Below, piece after piece: positions 16,694 to 24,672 of a stretch of 64,000 nucleotides of DNA. Source of the stretch: Pseudomonadota bacterium (GTDB taxonomy: Bacteria > Desulfobacterota > Desulfarculia > Desulfarculales > Desulfarculaceae); assembly GCA_018819925.1 (NCBI GenBank), contig JAHJPG010000034.1, forward strand, positions 1 to 64,000. Direction: 5' to 3'. Numbering within the stretch: the first letter of the stretch is position 1; every line of letters begins with the position of its first letter. Under the pieces are notes generated by a model. It searched no databases. It saw only the letters and a list, made by a program, of their open reading frames with translations, and was not told where the DNA came from. The position numbers and the translations under genes were made by a program.

Positions 16694-18076
16694 ATGAGCT
16701 CCGCAAAAAAAGTGATCGTCATCGGGGGGGGCATCGCGGGCTACCCCGCCGCCATCAAGGCCGCCCGCCTGGGCGCGCAGGTCACTCTGCTTGAAAAAGC
16801 CGACATGGGCGGCACCTGCCTCAACTGGGGGTGCATACCCACCAAAAGCCTGCTGCACGCGGCCGAAGTGGCCCACACCGTGGAGAACGCGGCGGCTTTC
16901 GGCATCCGGGCGGGCAAGCCCCAGGTTGATTTCCCCGTGGTCATGAAGCGCAAGGACCAGGTCGTGGCCCAGTTGCGCAAGGGGGTGGAGTCCCTGGTGG
17001 CCGCCAAAAAAATCGAGCTGATCCGCGAGGAGGCCCGTCTGCTGGGCCCCGGCGCGGTGTTGGCTGCCGCCAGCGGCCGGGAGTTGACAGCGGACGCGGT
17101 GATCCTGGCCACGGGCTCGGCTCCGGCCATGCCTCCCATCCCCGGGTTGGAAAAGGCCGGCGCTTGGGACAGCAACGATTTTCTGGCCATGAAAACCCTG
17201 CCGGCCAGCGCGGTGATTATCGGTGGCGGCGTGATCGGGGTGGAGTTCGCCCAGATTCTGGCGGGCTTGGGCGCCAAGGTCACCGTCTTGGAAATGATGG
17301 ACCAGGTGGCTCCGGGCCTGGACCGGGAGATCGCGGGGCTTCTGGCCAATGCCTTGAACGGCCAAGGGATAGAGGTCATCACCGGGGCCACGGTCAGCAA
17401 AGCGGCCAAACAGGGCCGGCAAAAGCGGCTGCACTACCAGGCCGGGGGCGAACAGGCCCAGGTAAAGGCCGACTGCTTGATCGTGGCCGCCGGGCGCAAG
17501 CCCGTGACGCCGGGTGTCGACCCGGACAAGCTGGGCCTTGCCATGGAAAACGGGGCCATCAAGGTGGACGCGAGAATGGCCACCAGCCTGCCCGGGGTGT
17601 GGGCTGCGGGCGATGTGGTGGGGGGAGCCATGTTGGCCCACGTGGCCCTGGCCGAGGGCGAGTGCGCCGCGGTCAATGCCCTGGGCGGCCAGCGGCGCAT
17701 GGATTACCGGGCGGTGCCTTCATGCATATACAGCCGGCCCGAGGTGGCTTCGGTGGGGCTCGGCGAGGAAGCGGCCCGTGAAAAAGGCGATATCAAGGTC
17801 GGACGCTTCAGCTTTGCCGGCTGCGGCAAGGCCGTGGTTTCCCAAAACACAGAGGGATTGGTCAAGGTGATCACCGGAGCCCAACACGGCGAGATTTTGG
17901 GGGTGCATATCATCGGCCCCCGGGCCACCGATCTCATAGCCGAGGGGGTGCTGGCCATGGGCCTGGAGTGCACCGCCGAGGAATTGGCCCACGCCATGCA
18001 TCCCCATCCAACCTATAGCGAGGCGCTAATGGAGGCGGCCCTGAGCCTTGCCGGCGGCGCCGTGCATATGCCCTAG
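16694..18076 (+). CDS. lpdA: Dihydrolipoyl dehydrogenase E3
   Basis: A 460-aa FAD-dependent disulfide oxidoreductase. FAD-binding GGGIAGY is at 11-17, and the redox disulfide C42/C47 lies in GGTCLNWGCIPTK. The NAD-binding GGGVIGVEFA motif and the C-terminal His-Glu pair of the partner active site in HPHPTYSE (about 438/443) are present. It reoxidises the E2 lipoyl group. With the E1 and E2 genes the complex is complete within one operon, so it does not need the housekeeping E3. Confidence 0.93.
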   Translation: MSSAKKVIVIGGGIAGYPAAIKAARLGAQVTLLEKADMGGTCLNWGCIPTKSLLHAAEVAHTVENAAAFGIRAGKPQVDFPVVMKRKDQVVAQLRKGVESLVAAKKIELIREEARLLGPGAVLAAASGRELTADAVILATGSAPAMPPIPGLEKAGAWDSNDFLAMKTLPASAVIIGGGVIGVEFAQILAGLGAKVTVLEMMDQVAPGLDREIAGLLANALNGQGIEVITGATVSKAAKQGRQKRLHYQAGGEQAQVKADCLIVAAGRKPVTPGVDPDKLGLAMENGAIKVDARMATSLPGVWAAGDVVGGAMLAHVALAEGECAAVNALGGQRRMDYRAVPSCIYSRPEVASVGLGEEAAREKGDIKVGRFSFAGCGKAVVSQNTEGLVKVITGAQHGEILGVHIIGPRATDLIAEGVLAMGLECTAEELAHAMHPHPTYSEALMEAALSLAGGAVHMP

Positions 18077-18105
18077 GGCTGGCGACGGCCTGGGAGGAAT
18101 AAAAG

Positions 18106-19284
18106 ATGAACTTCGGCTACACCGATGAAGAAGAAAGATTTCGCCAAGAGCTGGCGGTGTTTTTGGATAAACACCTCACCGAGGAGATAGCCAGACAAAA
18201 CTGGGAGGACAAGGGAGTGGGCCCCGAGGCCCGCGAGTTTAGCCGCAAGCTGGCCGCTTATGGCTTTTTGGGCATGGGGTGGCCCGAGGAATACGGGGGG
18301 AAGGGCCTGCCTCCCGCCTATGACTTCATCCTGCTGGACGAGTTGGGCAAGCGCTGGGGCGCCCATGTCCCCCTGGATGTGGGCTACACCATGGTGGGCC
18401 ACACCATCCTTCGCCGGGGCAGCGAGGCCATGAAAAAGGAGTTTCTGCCCAAGATCGTGGGCGGTGAAATTGAGTTTTGCCTTGGCTACACCGAGCCCAA
18501 CGCGGGCTCGGATCTTGCCGCCATGATGATGCGGGCCGAGGACAAGGGCGACCACTTCCTGATCAGCGGCCAGAAAACTTTCAACACCGAGTGCCACTAT
18601 GCGGATTACCACTGGCTGGCGGCGCGCACCGACTTCAGCCCACAAGGCACTGGCTACAAGGGGGTGAGCCTTTTCATCGTGGACATGGATGCTCCGGGCG
18701 TCACCGTGCGGCCCCTGTGGACCATGTCCGGCGAGCGCACCAACGAGGTCTATTACGACGAGGTCAAGGTGCCGCGTGAGAGGCTGGTGGGAGAAAAGAA
18801 CAAGGGCTTTTACTACATGATGGAAGCCCTTGGCTCCGAGCGCAATCAGGTGTTCGTGCCCTCGCGGCTGCGTCCGGTTTTGAATATGCTGCTGGCTTAT
18901 GCCCAAGAAACCCGGTACCAGGACCGCCCCCTGAGCAAGGACCCGGTGGTTCGCCGGCAATTGGCCAGGGCGGCGGTGGAGTTGGAAGTGGCCGAGGTGG
19001 TGGCCGATCATTCCCGCTGGCTGGAGGCCCTGGAATTGCCCATGACCCATCAACCGGAGATGACCAAGGTCATGGTTTCGGAGCTGGAGCAGCGCTTGGT
19101 CAACGCCGGCATGCGGATCCTGGGGCCCTACGGCCAGTTGGAGGAGGGCTCGCCCTGGGCCCCGCTGGGAGGCCGCATCGAGTGGTACTACCTGCATTCC
19201 TTCATGACCACCATAGGGGCCGGCACCAGTGAGATAGGCCGTAACGTCATCGCCCAGCGGGGCCTGGGCCTGCCCCGGGGCTAG
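18106..19284 (+). CDS. Acyl-CoA dehydrogenase (ACAD 1)
   Basis: A 392-aa flavoprotein with N-terminal helical, middle beta and C-terminal helical ACAD domains. The flavin-contact motif GYTEPNAGSDLA is clear, as is the C-terminal IGAGTSEIGRN. The position often filled by the catalytic glutamate before GTSEI is alanine, so the base may lie elsewhere or in the partner chain. A GGGAGGAAT ribosome site is present. Twelve bases separate it from ACAD 2. Adjacent unequal ACADs resemble heteromeric FadE pairs of steroid-type degradation. Confidence 0.9.
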   Translation: MNFGYTDEEERFRQELAVFLDKHLTEEIARQNWEDKGVGPEAREFSRKLAAYGFLGMGWPEEYGGKGLPPAYDFILLDELGKRWGAHVPLDVGYTMVGHTILRRGSEAMKKEFLPKIVGGEIEFCLGYTEPNAGSDLAAMMMRAEDKGDHFLISGQKTFNTECHYADYHWLAARTDFSPQGTGYKGVSLFIVDMDAPGVTVRPLWTMSGERTNEVYYDEVKVPRERLVGEKNKGFYYMMEALGSERNQVFVPSRLRPVLNMLLAYAQETRYQDRPLSKDPVVRRQLARAAVELEVAEVVADHSRWLEALELPMTHQPEMTKVMVSELEQRLVNAGMRILGPYGQLEEGSPWAPLGGRIEWYYLHSFMTTIGAGTSEIGRNVIAQRGLGLPRG

Positions 19285-19296
19285 GAGGGACCTGTC

Positions 19297-20430
19297 ATGG
19301 ATTTTCGTCTGACCCCCGAGCAGCAGATGCTGAAGGATTCGGCCCGGGACTTTCTGGCGGACCACTGCTCCAGCGACTTTGTGCGGCAAATGGAGCAGGA
19401 CCGGCGCGGCTTCACTTCGGAGCTTTGGGCGGGCATGGCCGAGTTGGGCTGGATGGGGCTGTTGATCCCCGAGGAGTACGGCGGCATCGGCTGGGGACTC
19501 ACCGAACTGGTGGTCATGGCCGAAGAGATGGGCCGCGCCTGCCTGCCCGGCCCCTTTTTGCCAACCACCTTGGGTGCCCTGGCTTTGGCCCAGGCGGGCA
19601 ACGAGGCCCAGAAGCAGGAGATATTGCCAGCGGTTGTCTCCGGCGAGGCCGTCTTGACCCTTGCCTATCTGGAGGCGGGATGCGCCGTATATGATCCCCT
19701 GTTTCAGGCCGCCACGGCGCGCAAGCAGGACGGGGCTTGGCTTCTGGAAGGTGGCAAGCTGTTCGTGCCCGACGCCGAGGCGTCCCACTGGATTCTGCTA
19801 TGCGCCCGCACCAGCGGATCCCTGCGGGACCAAGAGGGCATCAGCCTGTTCCTGGCGCCTCGCGCCGCCCGGGGGCTGGAGCTTAGGCCCCTTAAGACCA
19901 TAGCCGGCGACAAGCAATTTGAGGTGTCGTTGAAGGAGGTGGCCTTGCCGCCAGACGCCCTTGTGGGCGAGGCCGGCCAGGGGTGGCCGTTGCTTGAGCA
20001 GTTGCTCATGACCGGGGCTCTGGCCAAGTGCGGCGAGATGGTGGGCGGCGCGGCAAAGGTCTTGGAGATCACGGCCGACTACGCCAAGGAGCGGGTGCAG
20101 TTCGGCTCGCCTATCGGCAGATTCCAAGCGGTGCAACATCACTGCGCCAATATGCTCATGGACCTGGAGTCCAGCCGCTTCATCACCCGTAAGGCCGCCT
20201 GGTCCATGGGCCAGGAGCGGCCCAACCCCATGCTGGTGGCCGCGGCCAAGGCTTGGGTGAGCGAGGCCTACCGCCGCGTGGTGAGCCTGGGGCACCAGAT
20301 CGGCGCGGCGACCGCTTACATCGTGGAGCACGACATGACTTTGTTCAGCCGCCGGGCCAAGGCAGCCGAGCTGGCCTTTGGCGACGCGGCATACCACTAC
20401 GGACAGGTGGCCCAGCGCCTGGGCCTGTAG
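19297..20430 (+). CDS. Acyl-CoA dehydrogenase (ACAD 2, divergent partner)
   Basis: A 377-aa ACAD-family protein with recognisable N-terminal (LTPEQQMLKDSARDFL) and C-terminal domains. The usual flavin-contact motif is degraded (LAYLEAGCAVYDP) and the C-terminal GTSEI adenine-binding motif is absent; the chain ends AYHYGQVAQRLGL. This fits the non-canonical subunit of an alpha2beta2 dehydrogenase with ACAD 1. Alone it may be inactive. The substrate is unknown; such pairs often handle branched or ring-bearing acyl-CoAs. Confidence 0.87.
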   Translation: MDFRLTPEQQMLKDSARDFLADHCSSDFVRQMEQDRRGFTSELWAGMAELGWMGLLIPEEYGGIGWGLTELVVMAEEMGRACLPGPFLPTTLGALALAQAGNEAQKQEILPAVVSGEAVLTLAYLEAGCAVYDPLFQAATARKQDGAWLLEGGKLFVPDAEASHWILLCARTSGSLRDQEGISLFLAPRAARGLELRPLKTIAGDKQFEVSLKEVALPPDALVGEAGQGWPLLEQLLMTGALAKCGEMVGGAAKVLEITADYAKERVQFGSPIGRFQAVQHHCANMLMDLESSRFITRKAAWSMGQERPNPMLVAAAKAWVSEAYRRVVSLGHQIGAATAYIVEHDMTLFSRRAKAAELAFGDAAYHYGQVAQRLGL

Positions 20431-20448
20431 GAAAGGGAGGGAGTCGAG

Positions 20449-20964
20449 TTGGACCTGAAAGCACTGGATGCCTATGGCAGCCAAGAGGACTTTGCGCGCG
20501 CCCTGTCGGAGAAGGTCTACGATAACGAGGTGAGATGCCACGGCTGCGCCCAAGTGGTGGTGCAGAGTTTCATGGACCAAATGGGGGTGGAGGACCCTCT
20601 GTTGTCCAAGGCGGCCAGCCCCTTTTTCGCCGGCCTGGCCTTGACCGGACAAACCTGCGGGGCGCTCATCGGTCCCTTGATGATGCTGGGCATGGTCTTT
20701 GGGCGCGAGGACATCGACCAGGGCCTGCCCGGGCTCCTGGAGAACGTCAGGCCCATGCGCAAGCTAGTCAAAATTTTTTCCCAGAAAAACCAGGACCAAA
20801 TAAGTTGCCGCGGGATAACCGGGGTGGACATGGCCAACCCAGAGCAATCCCAAGAATATTTTAAGGCCGGCGGCCTGGAGCGCTGCGCGCGGCTAATGGC
20901 CGACACCGCCGCCGAGGCGGCGGGCCTGATATGGGAGCACCGGCAAAAACAAAAGGCCGAGTAA
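20449..20964 (+). CDS. C_GCAxxG_C_C family putative redox protein
   Basis: A 171-aa protein with the spaced cysteines of the C_GCAxxG_C_C family: C30 and C33 in CHGCAQ, C70 in TGQTCGALIG, and C120 in SCRGITG. It probably binds a metal or Fe-S centre or acts by cysteine redox chemistry; the biochemical role of the family is not settled. The start is TTG at 20449 with GGGAGG eight bases upstream. Its place between the ACAD pair and the CoA ligase suggests a part in electron transfer or control of this pathway. Confidence 0.8.
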   Translation: MDLKALDAYGSQEDFARALSEKVYDNEVRCHGCAQVVVQSFMDQMGVEDPLLSKAASPFFAGLALTGQTCGALIGPLMMLGMVFGREDIDQGLPGLLENVRPMRKLVKIFSQKNQDQISCRGITGVDMANPEQSQEYFKAGGLERCARLMADTAAEAAGLIWEHRQKQKAE

Positions 20965-20989
20965 ACAATGGGCGGTGGGGAGTAGAAGG

Positions 20990-22600
20990 ATGGACGTTCT
21001 CAATACCGACAATGCGACCCTGATTGGACGCAAGCGAAACCTGCGCAAGCTTCTGGAAAGCAAGGTGCGCCAGCATGGGGACAAGCCTTTCATCATCTTC
21101 GTCGATGCCACGGGCAATGAGGAGGTGCTCACCTATCGGCAGTTCGATGAAAAGGTGAACCGCCTGGCCAACTGGCTGCTGAACCGGGGCATAAGCAAAG
21201 GCGATTGCGTACTGACCCATCTGCCCAATTCCAGCGGCTTCTTGATCGCCTCCCACGCCTGCACCAAGATCGGGGCCGTTTTCATCCCCTCCATCATCTT
21301 CGACGTTGCCGAGGACCTCGAGTACAAGATCAACTTCAGCCAGGCCAAGCTGATCATCACTGATGCCGCCTATTATCCCGAGTTCGGCAAAATCATGGAA
21401 CGATGCCCCTCGGTTAAGGACATCCTTATCTATCGCGGCGCTGAAACCCTGTCCGGCGTGCATGACTGGAACCAGGCCCTGGCCGGCAGCTCTCCGGATC
21501 TGGCCCCGGTGGACATAGATTCCATGGACACCGCCCAGATGATGTTCACCTCCGGCACCACCGCCAGGCCCAAGGGAGTGGTGCATACCCACGCCAACAT
21601 GCTGTGGATAGGGGAGGTGCTTTCGCGCAGCTTCGCGGTGCGTCCCCAAGACCGCTACCTGCTGGTGCTGCCCCTGTTTCACGTGAACGCCCAGTGCATA
21701 ACCTGGTATCCCTGCCTGACCACCGGGGCCAGCGTGGTGGTGTGCGAGCGCTTCTCCGCTTCGGCCTTCACAGCCTTGGCCATGAAATACCAGACCACCC
21801 TGTGCTCATTGGTGGCCGCCACCTTGCGCATGATTCTGGCCCAGCAGGAAAGCCCCTTGGACGGCGAGCTCAAGATGTGGCGCTGCCCCTATGCCATCGG
21901 CATCACCGACGAGGAGTGGGACAATTTCGAGCGTCGTTTCAACACCACCTTGGTGGATCTCTATGGGCTGACCGAGACCCTGGCCCCCTGCACGGTGATG
22001 CCCATTTGGGGCGAACATCGCAGGGGATCGGTGGGTTTTCCCAACTTCGGCATGGAAGTGAAAATCGTGGACGATGAGCGCCGGGATGTCACAATCGGCC
22101 AGGTTGGGGAAATCGCCATCAAGGGCGAACCAGGCATCAGCTTGTTCAAAGAATATTACAATAACCCCGAGGCCACGGCCAAGGATCTGGTGGACGGCTG
22201 GTTCTTCAGCGGGGACTACGGCCGGGTGGACGAGGACGGCTACGTATATTTTATAGACCGCAAGAAGGACGTCATCCAACGGGGCGGGGAGAACATCTCC
22301 GCCGCCGAGGTGGAACGGGTGCTGGCCGAGCATCCCGCAGTGGCCGAATGCACCGTGTTGGCGGTGCCGGACCCGGTTCGCGACGAGGCGGTGTTGGCCG
22401 TGATTCGCTGCCATCCGGGAATAGATGTGGGCGAGGAACAATTCCGCGAATTTTGCCGGCCGCGCATGGCCAAATTCAAGGTGCCCTCTTTTGTCATGGT
22501 GGTTAACGATGAGTTCCCCAAGACTTCCATCGGCAAGATTAAAAAGAACGAGATGAAAGCTGAAATCCTGAAAGCCTGGGCGGTGCGCCCTGGCAAGTAA
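20990..22600 (+). CDS. AMP-forming acyl-CoA ligase, CaiC-like
   Basis: A 536-aa ANL-superfamily ligase. The P-loop FTSGTTARPKG is near residue 180, YGLTET is in the core, and the hinge-side DRKKDVIQRGGENIS and C-terminal lysine region SIGKIKK are present. It resembles the crotonobetaine/carnitine CoA ligase branch. It should activate a carboxylate, possibly the TRAP substrate, to its CoA thioester. The ATG at 20990 has GGGGAG upstream; an in-frame GTG at 20975 is less likely. Confidence 0.9.
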   Translation: MDVLNTDNATLIGRKRNLRKLLESKVRQHGDKPFIIFVDATGNEEVLTYRQFDEKVNRLANWLLNRGISKGDCVLTHLPNSSGFLIASHACTKIGAVFIPSIIFDVAEDLEYKINFSQAKLIITDAAYYPEFGKIMERCPSVKDILIYRGAETLSGVHDWNQALAGSSPDLAPVDIDSMDTAQMMFTSGTTARPKGVVHTHANMLWIGEVLSRSFAVRPQDRYLLVLPLFHVNAQCITWYPCLTTGASVVVCERFSASAFTALAMKYQTTLCSLVAATLRMILAQQESPLDGELKMWRCPYAIGITDEEWDNFERRFNTTLVDLYGLTETLAPCTVMPIWGEHRRGSVGFPNFGMEVKIVDDERRDVTIGQVGEIAIKGEPGISLFKEYYNNPEATAKDLVDGWFFSGDYGRVDEDGYVYFIDRKKDVIQRGGENISAAEVERVLAEHPAVAECTVLAVPDPVRDEAVLAVIRCHPGIDVGEEQFREFCRPRMAKFKVPSFVMVVNDEFPKTSIGKIKKNEMKAEILKAWAVRPGK

Positions 22601-22641
22601 CACTTGCCCCGCGCACTGAAACCGGGAGGGAAGCGTCAAAG

Positions 22642-23382
22642 ATGCTGATCGTTCATCCATTGTTGAAACGCCCCCTGCGGGCCGGCGGCCCCCGAGAGTT
22701 GGGTGAGCCCACCCAGGAATTGGTGGTGCGGGCCATTGAGGAGGGCAGGCTGGACGAGGCCAAGGAACTGGCCCGCTACATGATTCCCGAGGGCAAGAGC
22801 CTGCACGACCTTTTCTGCGACTGGATCTGGGACATCTACAGCAAGGTAGGGGCACAGCAGGGCGACGAGGCGGTATACCGCCTGAGCCGGGCCACCCAGG
22901 AGAACTGGATGATGCGGCGCACCTGGAAGGCCTTTTCCAAGTTGCCGGTTCTGGAGCAGGTGCAGCTTACCTGCGAGATAATGCGGGCTCACCGCTGCGG
23001 GCCCCGCCAGGACGGCGAGGTGGGGGTGGAAGAAAACGGCGAGCGCTACACCATAATCATGGACCCCTGCGGCAGCGGGGGGCGCATGCGCCGGGGAGAT
23101 CCGGTGGACGGCACCCCCTCGCGCCTGGGCCCGCCCTACAGCTTCGGGGTGACCCGGGAGGCCCACTGGTGGTGCTGGGGTCAAAAGGGGGTTCCCTATT
23201 ATTGCCTGCATTGCGCGGTGAACGAAATCCTGCCCATGGAATGGGGCGGCTTCCCCCTATGGGTCACCGCCTATGATCCCGACCACCAGGCTCCCTGTGC
23301 CTGGCATTTTTACAAGAAGCCATCCCTGATTCCCGAGATCTATTTCACCCGCCTGGGCAAGACCAAGCCGGCCGGTCTGTAG
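22642..23382 (+). CDS. Unrecognised cysteine- and tryptophan-rich protein in the catabolic operon
   Basis: A 246-aa soluble protein without signal peptide or membrane segment. I do not recognise the family with certainty. Eight cysteines (59, 111, 119, 143, 178, 188, 191, 219) are present. The centre has MDPCGSGGRMRRGD, and a later block has WWCWGQKG and YYCLHCAVNE, which looks like a metal or Fe-S binding or thiol site. GAGGGAAG precedes the ATG. It is 41 bases after the CoA ligase and nine bases before lipA, so it belongs to this pathway. A role as an enzyme or a cofactor-carrying protein cannot be separated. Confidence 0.75.
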   Translation: MLIVHPLLKRPLRAGGPRELGEPTQELVVRAIEEGRLDEAKELARYMIPEGKSLHDLFCDWIWDIYSKVGAQQGDEAVYRLSRATQENWMMRRTWKAFSKLPVLEQVQLTCEIMRAHRCGPRQDGEVGVEENGERYTIIMDPCGSGGRMRRGDPVDGTPSRLGPPYSFGVTREAHWWCWGQKGVPYYCLHCAVNEILPMEWGGFPLWVTAYDPDHQAPCAWHFYKKPSLIPEIYFTRLGKTKPAGL

Positions 23383-23390
23383 CGGCTGCC

Positions 23391-24260
23391 GTGGGCCATA
23401 ACCCTCCCCCCGTTGCCAAACCGCCCTGGCTGAGGCGGCGGCTGCCCCTGGGTGGAGCCGTGAACATGGTGGAGCAGGGCCTGAGAGCCCGAGCTTTGCA
23501 CACCATATGCGAAGAGGGCTGCTGCCCCAATCGAGGAGAGTGCTTCTCGAGAGGGGTGGCCACCATGCTGATAATGGGCAGAATCTGCACCCGGGACTGC
23601 CGCTTCTGCGCGGTGGCCACAGGCCGTCCGGAGCCTCTGGACCCCGCCGAGCCGGACCGGGTGGCCGGACAGGTGGAGGCGTTGGGCCTCAAGTTCGTGG
23701 TGCTCACCTCGGTCACTCGCGACGATCTGCCCGATGGCGGGGCGGGTCATTTCGCGGCCACGGTCCGGGCTCTGGCGGGCAAATGCCCCGGGGTTGGGGT
23801 GGAGATTCTGGTGCCGGACTTCAAGGGCTCCCCCCGCGCCTTGGAGACCGTCTTGGCCGCCGGCCCCCAGGTGCTGGCCCACAATGTGGAAACCGTGCCT
23901 CGTTTGTACCCGGCGGTGCGGCCCCAGGCCAAGTACCGCCGCTCCCTGGAGCTTCTGGAGAGGGCGGCCAGCCACGGCGGCGGGGCGGTGAAGTCCGGCA
24001 TAATGCTGGGACTGGGAGAGGAGGCCCAAGAGGTCGAGGCCGTGCTGGCCGACCTGCTCCGGGCCGGCTGCGCCATAATCACCCTGGGGCAGTATTTGGC
24101 CCCATCCGCGCGGCATCATCCAGTGGTGGAGTACGTCACCCCGCGACGTTTCAAGGAGTTGGAGGGTGTCGCCTTGGCCATGGGTTTCAAGGCGGTGGCT
24201 TCGGGCCCCTTTGTGCGCAGTTCCTACCTGGCCGAAAAATACTATGCCTTGAGCCGCTAG
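23391..24260 (+). CDS. lipA: Lipoyl synthase
   Basis: A 289-aa radical SAM enzyme that inserts two sulfurs into octanoyl-E2. The auxiliary Fe-S cluster motif C-x4-C-x5-C is in CEEGCCPNRGEC and the radical SAM C-x3-C-x2-C in CTRDCRFC. The conserved VLTSVTRDDLPDGGA and C-terminal GPFVRSSYLAE with the cluster-ligating serine are also present. A GTG start at 23391 keeps the conserved KPPWLR segment. It closes the operon and presumably lipoylates the E2 at 15472. No lipB or lplA is seen in the window, so octanoyl supply must come from elsewhere. Confidence 0.94.
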   Translation: MGHNPPPVAKPPWLRRRLPLGGAVNMVEQGLRARALHTICEEGCCPNRGECFSRGVATMLIMGRICTRDCRFCAVATGRPEPLDPAEPDRVAGQVEALGLKFVVLTSVTRDDLPDGGAGHFAATVRALAGKCPGVGVEILVPDFKGSPRALETVLAAGPQVLAHNVETVPRLYPAVRPQAKYRRSLELLERAASHGGGAVKSGIMLGLGEEAQEVEAVLADLLRAGCAIITLGQYLAPSARHHPVVEYVTPRRFKELEGVALAMGFKAVASGPFVRSSYLAEKYYALSR

Positions 24261-24672
24261 AACGGCTTTAGCGTCACCCTTGAACGGTTGCTAACGGTTC
24301 GCGGGGCGGAGTTTCAATCTCTCGCTGATTCATGTCCCTTGCCCCCACCACGGTGTCTTGAAGATCGGTCCCATCCGGAATTCAGTTCCGCGATAACGGT
24401 GATAGATCACCAAGTTAAAAAATGACCGAAATAGGGTGGGGGCGGGGCATTCGCGTCCGGTGTGCCAGCCCGGCCACGGGCAAACCGATTAAGCCTGCCC
24501 TATGGACATTGGGTGCGATCATCTCTATCCTGAGCATCTGATACCGGTTAACGGGCCTCGGTGGCCAGGGTGAACCGGCGGGAATTTCCTTGCTAAATCA
24601 CCCCGGAGCACTTTTCTCTTGAACCATCCTGCGTCGAGCCGAGATATTGGCTTCTAGAAGAGTCATAGAATA
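24261..24672 (+). other. Intergenic region between lipA and asparagine synthase
   Basis: This is 412 bases without a credible gene. A 6-base inverted repeat, GGTGAT-AG-ATCACC at 24398-24411, could be a protein-binding site. I see no T-tailed terminator and no clear promoter. Confidence 0.4.

Noticed and set aside
18073-19788. A 571-codon open frame antisense to the acyl-CoA dehydrogenases, and many similar long antisense frames
   Set aside because: High-GC codon bias leaves antisense frames open. The products are rich in Gly, His, Gln and Pro without domain motifs, and the opposite strand encodes clear enzymes.
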